A stretch of DNA of 64,000 nucleotides from Oegoconia quadripuncta. Lineage: Eukaryota > Arthropoda > Insecta > Lepidoptera > Autostichidae. This document shows, piece after piece, positions 35,338 through 46,547 of the stretch (position 1 is the stretch's first letter; each line of letters begins with the position of its first letter). Location: NCBI GenBank assembly GCA_949316235.1, contig OX438744.1, forward strand, positions 27,453,578 to 27,517,577. The letters run 5' to 3'. Made by a program: the position numbers and the translations under genes. The notes below the pieces were generated by a model. It was not told the origin of the DNA, searched no databases, and worked only from the letters and a program-made list of their open reading frames with translations.

Positions 35338-36216
35338 GTGTTACTAACAAGCCTGGTCCCCCGAGTGCGGAAGGTAGCGGGCGCGTTGCACCGCCTGCTA
35401 CCTAATCTCGGGGGACCACGGGAGGAAGTTCGCCGCCTCTACGGTGGCGTCGTGCGATCCATGGCCCTCTACGGGGCCCCCGTCTGGTCCAACGACCTGG
35501 CGGGGTCCTCCCGCTGCAGAGCTCTCCTCGGGAGCCTGCAGCGGCTGATGGCCATCCGGATCGTACGAGGCTACCGGACGATCTCGTTCGAGGCGGCGAC
35601 GGTCCTGGCGCGGACTCCACCCTTCGACATCCTGGCCGACATGGACGCCGCGGTCTACGACCGCATCCGTTCTGTCGGACGGGATGCCGAGGGGGTCGCG
35701 CCGGACCGAGAGCTCGGAATGCTACGGCAGAACGCACACCGACGTGCGCTGACGCTCTGGCGGGAGCGCCTTGTGATACAAGGCTGCGCCCGCCAACGCG
35801 CCGTCGGAGCCGTTCTGCCGAACTTCGAAGCATGGATGGGGAGGAAAGGCTGCGTCACCTACAGGTTGACTCAGATACTCACCGGGCACGGGTGCTTCGG
35901 TGAGTATCTGAGTCGAATCGGACGGGAGGAGACGGCACGATGCCACCACTGCGCGTCCGACCAGGACTCCGCCCAGCACACGCTGGAGGACTGCCCGGCG
36001 TGGCAGTCCGAGCGTCGAGACCTGGTCGACCGGATCGGACGAGATCTGTCCCCGCCAGCATTAGTCGCGGCTATGCTGGCGAGCGAGGAGGGTTGGAGGG
36101 CAGCGGCCTCCTTCTGCGAAGCAGTCATGCTCGAGAAGGAGGCCGCAGAGCGGGATCGGGAGAGGGCCGATCCCGCTCGCAGGAGGCGACGTCGGGGGGG
36201 CGGCAACGCTCGCTAG
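35338..36216 (+). pseudogene. R1-clade LINE ORF2 C-terminus (truncated)
   Basis: Encodes the post-RT region: LYGGVVRSMALYGAPVW, MLRQNAHRRALTLWRERL, and the zinc motif CHHCASDQDSAQHTLEDC (C-x2-C-x8-H-x4-C) typical of R1-clade ORF2 ends. RT and endonuclease domains are lost to 5' truncation. The first Met lies in the target duplication, so it is not a genuine start. The frame itself is undamaged, suggesting a recent insertion. Confidence 0.9.
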
Positions 36217-36656
36217 CCCCCCTGCACGTCGCCCGGGGTCGCGGGCGGCTACATCTTCGGGGCGATGTAGCCGCCGGACGCGACCCGGGAGAGGATGACA
36301 CCCCCCGGAGCGACCGGGGGGGTGTCGTCGCATCGGGCCCTGTCGCGCCTCATACCGCCGGCTGATCGCGGTTTGAGGCTCGACAGCGCCCCCCGTGGAG
36401 GGCGGGCGTTTAGCCGCCCTCCGGGAATGGGCCTCCCCTTGTGAGGGGAGGCGGGGCGGGGGGGGGGACCTGGAGCCGCTTATGCGTTCCCAGGTCCTCC
36501 CTACTGCCGAGGAAGGTCGCCGGGGGGTTTTAGTGGGTAGTCCCGCTCCGATCTGGAGCGGGGAGTCCCACATATCCCCGTCGCTGCCCCACAGCGGCGG
36601 GTCGAATGCGTAAACGTATTTCCCCCCGAAAAAAAAAAAAAAAAAAAAAAAAAAAA
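35351..36656 (+). mobile_element. R1-clade non-LTR retrotransposon, 5'-truncated
   Basis: GC-rich insertion with a poly-A tail (36630-36655) and a 15-bp target duplication aggtgttactaacaa at 35336-35350 and 36656-36670. Contains the end of ORF2 and a structured 3'UTR with inverted GC-rich blocks. GC content and codon use differ sharply from the AT-rich surroundings. Confidence 0.92.
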
Positions 36657-36698
36657 GGTGTTACTAACAAACAACTTAATAACTCATTCATGTTATTA

Positions 36699-36990
36699 TC
36701 TTATCCCACTCTAGGTGGGGTCGGCACAACACGTCATCCTCTTCCACTCTCCTCTATCAGCCGTCATCTCCGTACTCACCCCTTTCACACACATATCATT
36801 CCTCACGCAGTCTACCCACACCTTCTTTGGTCTTCCTCTACCTCTGTATCCCTCCACATTCATACTTAACACTCGTCTTGTTACGTGCCTTTCATCCCTC
36901 CTCATAATGTGCCCAAACCATAACCTATGACTCTTCAGCTTTCTGTTATTGGCGCCACTTTTAGACTTCCTCTGATATACTCGACAACAA
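36699..36990 (-). pseudogene. RTE-type LINE ORF C-terminus
   Basis: Minus strand reads RLWFGHIMRRDERHVTRR, NVEGYRGRGRPKKVWVDC and STEMTADRGEWKRMTCCADP, an almost intact RTE-type C-terminus. The RT region is absent. Confidence 0.85.
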
Positions 36991-37158
36991 AACAACTAAA
37001 TAACTATGTTAGTAAAATTTAAAATGCTCATTGGATGAGCAAAGATGTTATGGAGTGAAGAAAGATTACAAAATTTGCTCCTCATACAAAAGATTCTATG
37101 ACCCAGAGGATCATAGTCATAAGATACATTTTATAAGACAACAATACAAAATAAGCTA

Positions 37159-37300
37159 GTGATGATGCCAACGGAACCCTGAGTGATCGAGTTCTACTCA
37201 CACATATATAAGATAAGAGCGATAATCCCTTTGCTGATAAAAGAGATGGAAGAAATGATATTCACGACTAACATTCACTTGACTTCCGTGACTGAGCTTC
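37159..37300 (-). promoter_or_regulatory. Shared upstream block, gene A (GATA-rich)
   Basis: Closely similar to 47359-47514 upstream of gene B: gagttctactc, ataagataagag, cctttgctgataaaagagat, tcacttgacttccgtgact. Contains several WGATAR motifs. Likely the ancestral promoter or 5' exon region, now separated from gene A by LINE insertions. No experimental support. Confidence 0.55.
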
Positions 37301-37356
37301 ATGTTGGGTTCGGAATCCATCTTTTTAACCCCCGACAGAACACGACGGGTGTTATG

Positions 37357-37620
37357 ACGACCTGTTTGGTGTGTGGTTAGAAACTCTGCACTATACCGAA
37401 TCTCGCTAGGGGCATATGTTTGTGTGATGAATACGGACAGGTGTATCCGAGTTATGGATGTTTTCATTTATAATAAAGTGTTTATTTACAAAAAAAAATG
37501 TATTTATGTAGTATATCAACCATCTGGTATCCATAACACAAGCCTATAGTTGCTTACTGTGGAACTAGATGGCGCTGTGTGTGTGTAAGGATATTTATTT
37601 TATTTATTTTTTATTTTTAT
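37357..37620 (+). repeat. SINE family S2, plus copy
   Basis: Head gacgacctgtttggtgtgtg (B-box region degraded), body cgagttatggatgttttcat and ggtatccataacacaagcct, tail ggatatttatttta. Confidence 0.82.
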
Positions 37621-37959
37621 GTTGCGTATCTGTGTGTCCAATATTTGTCCGGACCTAGGTATCTCAGTAACGCGTATTTCAATTTGAGTGCGATTTTTTA
37701 TATATATATCTATAATAATTAAAATATTTATATTAACAATAAATAGATAAACATAATAATAACGTTGTGATAATTAGAATAGTAAATACAATTAATTATA
37801 TTTTAGATTAAGTTTAGAATCTGCCGTGCCCTTACAGGGTTTCATGTATGGACTATTATTTTTTTAAGACCCATGTCCCATTTAAGTACACATGAATGCC
37901 TGAATAAATGAATATGAATATGAAGGATCAATTCCGACCGCAGGCGACCGAAGGCGACC

Positions 37960-38060
37960 GATTGGTGTGTAGTGGAACGTTATCTAGTATCCATAGCACA
38001 ATCTTTGCTTAGTTTGGGACTAGATGATTGGTGTAAGTGCCCGAAGTATTTATTATTATT
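37960..38060 (+). repeat. SINE family S2-like, diverged fragment
   Basis: Keeps gttatctagtatccatagca and gactagatgattggtgtaag; head lost. Confidence 0.45.
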
Positions 38061-38487
38061 ATATTATTATTATTCTAAGCAATGTTTCATGAAAATCGGT
38101 TAAACCGTTTCGAATGTATTTAGCTTTTAACTTTCTTTCTTCTTAGCTTTTAACAGTCTTTTAGTGTTAAAAGCTAAGTAAATTTTTCTCAGAGGTTTGG
38201 TTTATCTGATATTTCTGGATCTTCCCTTGTTTTGTCGGAGTATTTCTAAATTTTCAATTTATATTATAGGTACTATAGCTTCCCGCCCGTGGCTTCACCT
38301 GCGAGGAATAACTTTATTGCGGAAATTTGTTTATCGCGCTGGAACTACTTTTTTTATCCTATGTTTTTATGAACTTTATGAACTATGAACACTTTATCTT
38401 ATCCTATGTTCTACCCATACAAATTTAATCCAAATCCGTTCATTCGTTTCGCCGTGATTGAACAACAAACAAACAAACATCCAAACT

Positions 38488-38640
38488 TTCAAAATCAAAA
38501 TCAAAAAATGCTTTATTTTATAGGTACACAGGGTACACTTAAAATAGTCAGATTTTACATTTTTTAAGCTACTGCTTGTTCAAAAGCCACTTTTCCCCTG
38601 AGAAGAACAAGCAAAGAAACTCGAGAGGTTGCTCTTTAAA
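38488..38640 (-). repeat. Jockey-like LINE 3'UTR, minus
   Basis: Same 3'UTR as at 58540-58690 in reverse: aaaatgctttattttatagg, tacacagggtacacttaaaa, gaaactcgagaggttgctct. 3'UTR only. Confidence 0.8.
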
Positions 38641-38697
38641 AAAAAAAGGTTTTTATGTATATAATTATTAATTAATTATTATTTTATTTGCTCGGTA

Positions 38698-39388
38698 GAT
38701 GGTTGTTCTGTTAACAACATCAGCTATGCTGACGACATGGTGCTGCTGAGCCTCTCAATCAACGCACTAAGAATATTGCTTAGAATTTGTGAAAGGTATG
38801 CTGTGGCCCATGGACTCAAATACAATGTGACGAAGAGTGAGATATTAATATTCAAATCTAAGACTAAAACTTACTCAATACCGCCAATAACGCTAAGCGG
38901 GTCTCCTCTTCAGTCTGTTAAGCAATTTAAGTATTTGGGTCACTGGGTCACAGATACCCTTAAGGACGATTATGATATTGAAAGGGAGCGCAGGACGCTG
39001 GCTGTAAGGGGTAATATGCTAGCACGGAGGTTTGCACGTTGTTCCTGTGAAGTGAAAATTACACTATTCAAAACCTACTGCCAAACTTTATACACGTGCA
39101 ACCTCTGGAGCAATTATACCAAAAAAGCCTTCAGTGCTCTGCGCGTTCAGTATAATAACACCCTCAGGGGATTGTTGGGACTGCCTTCGCGCTGCAGCGC
39201 CTCGGGAATGAACCGCCACGGACGGCTTTCATGCCGTGCTGCGAACGCGCGTGGCCTCTCTGAGGGAGCGGGTGAGGGGCGGTAACAACAGTCTCCTGAG
39301 GGTGATAGCCGAGAGTATAGACAGCCCTGTTCTCGCTCACTGGATGTCGATGCATGTGGCATCCAATGAGCATTTTAAATTTTACTGA
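38698..39388 (+). pseudogene. LINE reverse transcriptase fragment with YADD box
   Basis: Starts inside an RT with SYADDMVLLS, followed by the thumb region (YNVTKSEILIFKSKTKTY, FKYLGHWVTDTLKDDYDIE). A frameshift near 39210-39225 moves the end (VLRTRVASLRERVRGG, AHWMSMHVASNEHF) to another frame, stopping at 39386-39388. A non-functional 5'-truncated copy. Confidence 0.88.
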
Positions 39389-39542
39389 CCTAGTTATTAA
39401 GTTGTTTGGTACTAACACTTTTGTATATTTATGTGTATGTATTTTATTTTATAATGTATGGACCTCAAAGTCCGAAATAAATGATTTCTTTCTTCTTTCT
39501 TTCTTTCTTTCTTTATATTATAATATTTCATTATTAATTGTG

Positions 39543-39700
39543 AAATAGCCGGGTTACGCGAACGGGCTGTTCATGTCCATGAATGTTTATCATCTAAATA
39601 ATCTGATATTTTATAATATGCTTTCTTAATAAGTTTCTGTTTTATAGTATGTTTAAATTTATTGAAAGGAAGATTTTGTATAACAACAGGAACCTTATTA
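39543..39700 (-). pseudogene. Jockey-like LINE C-terminal fragment
   Basis: Minus strand reads VVIQNLPFNKFKHTIKQKLI then KKAYYKISDYLDD, the end of the LINE family at 53084-54050 and 58320-58690. Confidence 0.78.
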
Positions 39701-40559
39701 ATTTCGCATTTATAATATTTTATGCAGGATACCCAACACGAATACGAAGTACAGCAGCGAATAATTCGCCGTTTTTTCACTAGATGCCGCTGTATGATTC
39801 TGAAACGCGGTATACACTCGTTCCATGTGAAATGTATAAGGGTGTTCGAAAATAGTTAACGATAGGACGTGCGTTTCCCCTCGAAAACGTAAATCTTTAC
39901 GGGTCGACTTGGTATAATAATGTAAAGATTTCCGTAGAGGGGGAACACTGAAATGACTCAAATGAGTCTTTCAAATTTTTGAATGCCCTGCTCCTTGCGG
40001 GGTAAAAACAAATAGTAAATTATCTGCGCCGCTAATACAGATTTAATATGATAGTACTATATTATATGCTGTAAAGCAATGCCAATAAGTAGTTAAAAAA
40101 AAATAACATGTTGACTTTCATTATGTGATATTTTTGTATCCTACATTGAATAATATAAGTAATTTTGTTTTTAGTTTTTAGCTTATTTACTGTCAAAGTT
40201 AGCTGAGTACCGGTTAATATTTAAATTGTAAATCTCTATAAATTTGGTTTTAAAAATTTTAAGAAATGTTTTATAGGTAAATAATAATATGTGGTGTGAT
40301 TTCTATATAAATAAATAAATTAAAAAATTACACCTGCGTTTGACCAGAGAATATATAATAGCACGGAATAACTAATAGTTCCTGCAGAAATACGGTCTTC
40401 AGTGAAAAATAAAACATATTTTGATGTATTTATTTTGTAGACAATACAACTGAAATCTATTAAGATGTAGGTTATTTTTTTTTTTTTATGATTGACTGGA
40501 TTCGCGTCACGAATATCAAAATTGTTAACTATTATTTTCAGTTTTTTTTTTATGTTGCC

Positions 40560-40790
40560 AGCTATTTTCGAATTCGAAATATATTTTTTGGTGTCATTAA
40601 TAAAAATGATAAAAAAAACAGTGGTCCCAGCAAATAACCTTGGGGCACGACTGATGGGCCAATCATAATCAATGTATCCTTGAAGTATAATGTAGGAGGA
40701 AAATCGCATGAAGATGTTACCACGAATACCAACATCACAAAAGAATTTCTTTAATGTAGAAACTTTTATATCCGACAATATACAAGTCCA
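40560..40790 (-). pseudogene. Decayed LINE RT fragment
   Basis: Minus strand carries GPSVVPQGYLLGPL, the QG-x-x-LGPLLF box of reverse transcriptase, then FIIFINDTK in a shifted frame. Very degraded; the 152-codon ORF over it is not a gene. Confidence 0.6.
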
Positions 40791-43314
40791 AATTTAAAGA
40801 TTTATGACACATTGAATTTACAATTTAGAATTAAAATTACAGATGTAATATTGAATAAAAAATTAAAAATTACAATTTTGATCAATACCATCATTAGCGT
40901 AGTCGCCGTTTCAGTCAGGGCCTGATTTACCCACAGGCTAATTACGCTAGAGCCTAGAGTGCAAGGACTAGCCTTTGCCAGCACTTTACAGCAAAGATCG
41001 GCTAGGTTAGACGCCAAACCGATTAGGAGTCAAAGTGGTCGCCATGGTCGAAATCAGTCGGAAGCATCATCATCATCACAGACAAAAATTTTAGAGGAAC
41101 ACTACAGACCGACTATACTGGATTGATGAATTAAGAACTAATTAAATATAAAAAAAAACTAATTAAAAATGCGAAAGAACTCTCTATGACTGACGGTTAC
41201 CTTTTTAAATCTCCTGAACAAATTGCGAAAAGGCAAGGAAATAAACCACTGCCTTTTACCGAGGAAAACCTTTTACCGCGGGAACATGTATACCTTGTGA
41301 TTTCATGTGGGTGAAACCGCAAAATATAAAAACGTATATTCATGGGCTGGGTACGCACAGGCAGGACAGTCTGGGAAGCGCAAATTCATAATTAGCCTGG
41401 GGTTGTCAGAACTTCACATCGGGGAGCTAATATTAAATTGGATGTTGTTGAGCCAGGTTTGAGAAACCTCACTTCTTCTTCTTCGTCTTTTCGTGTCGAC
41501 GCAAGTTCCAAATTTTATTGGACCAAAACTTAGCCACTCTAACAGCATTGTCTGTGGCGTTAAGGAGGTCGCCAAAGGTGCAGCTGTCAGGACACGCGGG
41601 ACAAGACAATATGATTCATTCTCTGTCGGGAGACTCCGCACTCGCATCGGAACAGAATCTCACTAAAAGAACACTTTATAAACGAATCAATAAGGTTCTT
41701 TTTCAGTAAATCTATTATTAACATTTAAGATACTTTCCTTCGTTACCCATTGAGCTGAGACACTCTGTATTATCATCATGAATCGAAGCAGAATTCACCC
41801 GTACTTATTACGCAGTAAAGATCAGAGTTGTTAAAATCTTTATGAGACTTACTTTCTTTTTGAATTGAGAAAATAAACCAAATTGCAGCAAATGTATGAC
41901 CATTCAAAATTTTTTGGCTAACATTTCAAATTTCGTCATCAAAATCAATATTATTTTATATATGTACAATATTTATAAACAACTTATTATAATATAATAC
42001 AATTTATTTAAAAAAAAAAAATTGTATATTTTTCCTCAAAGGATGCAAGTGTCATTAAAATCTTGATTAACTTTGAAATTATTACACCCAAGTTAGGGTT
42101 GAATTTAGCCTGTTATGAAAATCGATCTTACTCCGCTATCATCATATCATGAAGAACGTTACACACACCCACTAGTTGGGGGACAGTATCCTCTCACTGG
42201 GAGAGGGTATGGGCCATACACCACCACGCGGGCCCAGTGCGGATTTTACCAGACAGTCCGTGTTTTAAGAAGCCTTGTAGATTTCAGCAAAAGTAATACT
42301 TTAAGTATAGTTATAAAAAATTGAACACAAAAATTGTTTTATTATTTAATCGAAAATAGAACTTTTACACTAAGAATATTAAAATTCAATACAATACAAT
42401 ACAATACAAATACTCTTTATTGCGCAAAATAATTTACAATAATTTTGATGATAACAATAGAACACAATTAGGCGGTCTTATCACTAAAAGCGATCTCTTC
42501 CAGACAACCCACAGCTACGGGACATTTGTAGGTAGAAAAACAGGTAGGGTGCATGCATAAATATAATAATAATATCATATTAATTGACTTCATTATATAA
42601 ATATATACATAATACATATAAATATATACATAAATAAATTCAAATTATTTATTGCATTCCAAAATGTTGATTATGATGTCAAACTATTTTAAAGTATCAA
42701 TTGTGGACGCTGATGGGCACAGCAATAGCTAAGAGGAGGACAAGTTGACATTATACCATTAATTATAAATTATACTATATTTACTTCTCATTAATATACT
42801 ATATTTGCCTAAGGCAATCCGATATCTCGTCGTTACATCGAATAGCTTGTCCACAGCTTGACAGCAGAGCCATCAATAGCAAGTGAGTAAACAATTACAA
42901 AAATTGTTATTATGTCGAGAAATTTTAATTGTTTCTACGTATAACGTCCTTTATCTGTTACTAGCTTTCCGTCTAGGGCTTCCCCTATGTTCTAAAAATA
43001 TGATCCAAATCCGTTCATCCGTTTCGACGTCATTGAGCATCACACAAATATCCAAATTTTCGCATTGATAATATTACTAGCTTTCCGCCCGCGGCTTCGC
43101 CTGCTTGGACTAACTTTATCGCGGATATGTTTCAATTTGTTTATCCTGCGGGACCTACTCACTTTATCGTGATAAAAAGTATAGTTAGATAACGTCTAGT
43201 TATAGACAAACTAGTTACTGACAAGTCGCCCTCCTGGTGATATCAACATCAAGGATTCAAAAGTGCTACCTAAGTTGCCACTACGAATGAGAACTCCTAT
43301 AAGTCATTTGAGTT
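40791..43314. other. Spacer between genes A and B, decayed repeats
   Basis: Includes a catcatcatca-family fragment (42160-42250, cctctcactgggagagggta), a run of aatac units (42392-42412) starting a LINE tail (42390-42520) and two copies of the ctttccgcccgcggcttcgc-type repeat (about 42960 and 43080). No gene. Confidence 0.5.
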
Positions 43315-44463
43315 TCATGATCCCTCATTCCTCAACGATTCACTCTTTTCTATATCAAGTTGCTTGCCAGCTACTTGCAAAGGTTTAACCTCTTCCAGAA
43401 CCGTCAGGGGCTCCCCTCTAAATTCCTCCTCAATTTGCTGCAAAGTCTTCCCCTTCGTCTCCGGCAGCATCCACATTATCACAACTAGAAAATACGTAGT
43501 TGCCCCAGCATATACCAAATAAGTTCCCTGTATACCTATGCTATCTATAAGCGATAAGAAAGAGTTCAGAATTAAAAAATTGAAGACTGCAGCTGATGTT
43601 GCACTTATGCTTCCAGCGATACTCCTGTATTGCAAAGGGTACACTTCACCAGCTATTACGGTTGGCAACGGTAACATCCCTATGGCCACTGCAAAGAATT
43701 GCAAGTTGATGAAAATTATAGGTATCCATATTGCTCCAGAGTTAAAAAACCCATTGATTTTAGCATAAACATATACTGATATGACTATGTGAGCGAAAAT
43801 ACACATGCTCGCTGTAGCTAGCATCATGGTGCGCCTTTTCCATCTGTGAATGAAGTAAACTGCTAGGAAAGTAGAGAGAAGTCTCTGTCCATCTATAAAC
43901 ACCATCCAAAAATTTACATTGGCATCAGTACCCAGGACATAGCCTAGGATAACAGTGGAATATGCAGCCATAGTGGAACCACCAGAAATTTGCATGATAC
44001 CATTAGCATGAATCATCAGTATTATCGGCTTATAGAATTCCTTCAGTCTTATTGTCACCAACATGTCTTTTAAAACAAGTTTAGGCTTTTTATTGATACA
44101 CATAGTTGCTTTTATTAATTGCTCTAATTCCTGATCTTCATCATAACCTCGTAGCCAATGGAAAACTTGTTTACATTTGTTGTAGTCACCTCTTTTTGCT
44201 AAGTAACTTGGAGATTCAGGGCAGTAGAGCGTCAGGACTGTACTGACAAACGGGAACAGTATGCAGATCAGTGCAGTCTGCTGCCACGAAAATAGGGAGC
44301 CGATGAGATGTACGAAGAATATCCCGAGGGCCTGCGAGAGGGCGATGATGGTGAGGAATGCGCCCCTGTGCTTGGGACTGGTGTACTCGCCGATGAATAT
44401 GGAGCGTAGAGGCAGAATTAAGCCGATTGCAAGCGATTGTAGAATTCTTCCGACGAGCAACGC
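43315..44463 (-). CDS. Gene B coding exon 4
   Basis: Starts ALLVGRILQSLAIGLILPLR after acceptor tttcag and ends with TGA at 43315-43317. Same length (383 codons) as gene C exon 4. Confidence 0.95.
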   Translation of the reverse strand, partial: ALLVGRILQSLAIGLILPLRSIFIGEYTSPKHRGAFLTIIALSQALGIFFVHLIGSLFSWQQTALICILFPFVSTVLTLYCPESPSYLAKRGDYNKCKQVFHWLRGYDEDQELEQLIKATMCINKKPKLVLKDMLVTIRLKEFYKPIILMIHANGIMQISGGSTMAAYSTVILGYVLGTDANVNFWMVFIDGQRLLSTFLAVYFIHRWKRRTMMLATASMCIFAHIVISVYVYAKINGFFNSGAIWIPIIFINLQFFAVAIGMLPLPTVIAGEVYPLQYRSIAGSISATSAAVFNFLILNSFLSLIDSIGIQGTYLVYAGATTYFLVVIMWMLPETKGKTLQQIEEEFRGEPLTVLEEVKPLQVAGKQLDIEKSESLRNEGS

Positions 44464-45946
44464 CTGAAAGCATTTGATTAGTTTATTGGAAAGTTACGTT
44501 CATTCAATGTTATGTCTCCCTTTGCTCACGGAGCTACTCAGAAGTCTGGTTGACGAGTGGAGTGTATACTTAATTCTATTTCATAATCCAACAATGTGTT
44601 ACAATCAATCTGTCACCTACCGTGAAGTTTGTAGCCATTATGGTGACAATCCCGCCAAGGATGGCCGGAGCAGATGCAGCCAGCAACGTCCACCGCCTTC
44701 CCAGCCGGTCCATCAAGGTGGGACTGATGAAGTTGCCTATCAGCAACACTGCTATCACAGATGCTGTAGAGAGAAGGACTATGTTTAGATCATGAACAGA
44801 TGGAAGAATGGAGTTCTGTTCGTTGTCTCAATCGCTTGTGATTCCATAAGTTACGTATTAGCAGAAGAACATTCTGCTTTGGAGAGTACGTACTGGAGAT
44901 TACAAATTCACAATCTTTTCCTATCTTTTCAGAATTTTGGATAAAACTAATAACAATAAAATTTGCGGCAGGTGAAGGCACCTCATGTAGAATGCGGCTG
45001 TATGTACTAACTTATCCATGAGTCTTGATTCTTAGTGAGTTGCAGCGAAGAGTCAGGCTTGTGCAGTTGTGGGAGTAGCACAGCTGGGAAACCTACGGTG
45101 GTAGAGTTTCCCAGGACGATGAGGCAAATCGCAGCCGTTACGAAGCACTGAAACAAACATGTGTTTAGGTGAAACATTAATCTGATTGAGTAGTGATAAA
45201 TCAAAAAATGTGCAAGTAAATTCAAGACAATGATTTTGTTTTTCACGACTTCTTTGATATGATTAGGTTACCTCTTTCTCGTTCAGTAAATGTAACATTA
45301 TCAGTTTTAACCGCCATCTGGTCTAAAGAATTTGATGTTTTTGTTTTAAATACTCTTAAAACAAGATTCTATTATTCCATCATTACTCATGTCTAACCGT
45401 GTAAACAAAATTTCGTATACGTGCTATTAACCGTTAAAGAGAACCCCTCGTGAGGAGACGATACTTAATTAAACCTATGAAATTGGAGTTTTTTTTCTTC
45501 GTTAATCATATGTACCAATTCCTGCGATTTTCAAAGCTATATCCAAATTTGTTTTTTATTTGGAAAATGGAATATTATTTCAAGGTTTCACATGAAATAT
45601 TTTTTATTTCTGGGCTAAATCACATAATAAAAAAATTTTAAAAGAGCTCTTTCATGTGCTTCCTATAATCATTTCTTGGATTCGCTCAAACTTTTATAAA
45701 GCGGTTACTTTTAAAAATTAACGCTGCCTATACTTAACTTAATGTTATCCGATAATACACAAAAAAATTTAGCTAAATTTGGATTTGCCGTTCCCAAAAA
45801 AAAAAATCAAAAATGTTTGTATGGAGAAAACAGTCTTAATGAAATGGTTCATACAAAACGCTAATTTCACAGGTAAGGACCTAATTATATTCCTAGCCTA
45901 AACTTACTTGTTTCACAAATGGTGTAGGCGTACAACGGTTGGCCAT
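43315..45946 (-). CDS. Sugar porter B (Tret1-like MFS transporter)
   Basis: Paralogue of A and C. Coding exons (minus): 45946-45908 (or the alternative first exon 46248-46213), 45147-45012, 44763-44621, 44463-43315; 488 residues (487 with the alternative start). Motifs: MDRLGRRW, GRILQSL, PESPSYL, GEVYPLQYRS, PETKGKTL. Helix 7 has MQISGGS in place of QQxSGxN, and MLPLPTVIAGE in place of the PW-containing motif, so it shares the altered substrate-site motifs of A. Twelve hydrophobic helices, hydrophilic C-terminal tail ending NEGS. Two tandem first exons imply alternative transcription or splicing. Likely a plasma-membrane sugar facilitator; substrate unknown. Confidence 0.92.
44621..44763 (-). 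CDS. Gene B coding exon 3
   Basis: 143 nt, acceptor ctctacag, donor gtaggt; SVIAVLLIGNFISPTLMDRL then GRRWTLLAASAPAIL. Confidence 0.95.
45012..45147 (-). CDS. Gene B coding exon 2
   Basis: 136 nt, acceptor gtttcag, donor gttagt; CFVTAAICLIVLGNSTTVGF, LLPQLHKPDS, LTKNQDSWI. The split codon becomes Thr (Ala in gene A). Confidence 0.94.
45466..45882. mobile_element. TIR MITE family M1, copy 2
   Basis: acctatgaaattggagtttt at the left and cacaggtaaggacc at the right; interior matches copies 1, 3 and 4. In intron 1 of gene B. Confidence 0.82.
45908..45946 (-). CDS. Gene B alternative first exon a
   Basis: MANRCTPTPFVKQ, donor gtaagt. tttccag stands two bases before the ATG, so this exon probably follows a spliced non-coding 5' exon. 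An M1 MITE (45466-45882) begins about 20 bp into the following intron. Confidence 0.75.
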
Positions 45947-46212
45947 ATCTGGAAATAATTTTGTTGTTAATCGCTTTTACTCTATTTGTTAATTTATCAT
46001 CATTTAAACTTCGAATTGAATATGGAATTTTGTGTTTGTTCTGTTTTTCCTACAACTCTCTACCTTACACATTTTGTCGTAGTGAATTGTTGTAATTACA
46101 AAGTAGTTTCCAAGAATCTATTTAACATATATGACGTCAGATTATCTCAGCAGGAGCACTCCGTGGATGTTATCGAGAGGGGTGATATCGGGAGACGCTA
46201 TTAAAAACTTAC

Positions 46213-46248
46213 TTGTTTCACAAACGGTGTACGCGCACAATTGGCCAT
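46213..46248 (-). CDS. Gene B alternative first exon b
   Basis: MANCARTPFVKQ, donor gtaagt, also with tttccag directly before the ATG. It has the conserved upstream block (46303) and so is probably the ancestral first exon; exon a looks like a duplicate 300 bp closer to the gene. Confidence 0.75.
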
Positions 46249-46302
46249 ATCTGGAAAGATAGTAATTCTAGACTAGAATAATGCTTTGATAAGACAATCA
46301 CA

Positions 46303-46322
46303 AGATAAAAAATTTCAAACAA
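46303..46322 (-). promoter_or_regulatory. Conserved upstream block (gene B)
   Basis: agataaaaaatttcaaacaa, 55 bp upstream of the first-exon-b ATG, followed by agggttcccat as in gene A. The neighbouring ttgataag adds a GATA motif. Confidence 0.5.
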
Positions 46323-46438
46323 TTTCAGGGTTCCCATATATGTTACAGAATCGGAAATTATTTACTTAGGTAAGTATTGTGTTACTTTTTGTATTCATGG
46401 AGGACCTGCCGTTGTTACCTTCAACACAGAATTCTCAT

Positions 46439-46547
46439 TTTTTTTATGCACAACGGGTTAGCACTTGACCTCAATTTCACCTGATGTTAAGTGAAGATGA
46501 GGCCGAAGGTGGTAGCGCACTGACCCGGAAACCCCATCTTATTTGGG
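46439..46547 (-). repeat. SINE family S1, tail fragment
   Basis: tttttatgcacaacgggtta through gacccggaaaccccatctta; only the tail half remains. Confidence 0.72.

Noticed and set aside
35313..35350. ggttaggttagg next to the R1-clade LINE as a telomeric TRAS/SART target
   Set aside because: Only two TTAGG-like words, not a tandem tract; the target duplication is aggtgttactaacaa instead.
40320..40778. 152-codon minus ORF as a novel gene
   Set aside because: Contains a frameshifted LINE RT box (VPQGYLLGPL); it is a decayed retrotransposon.
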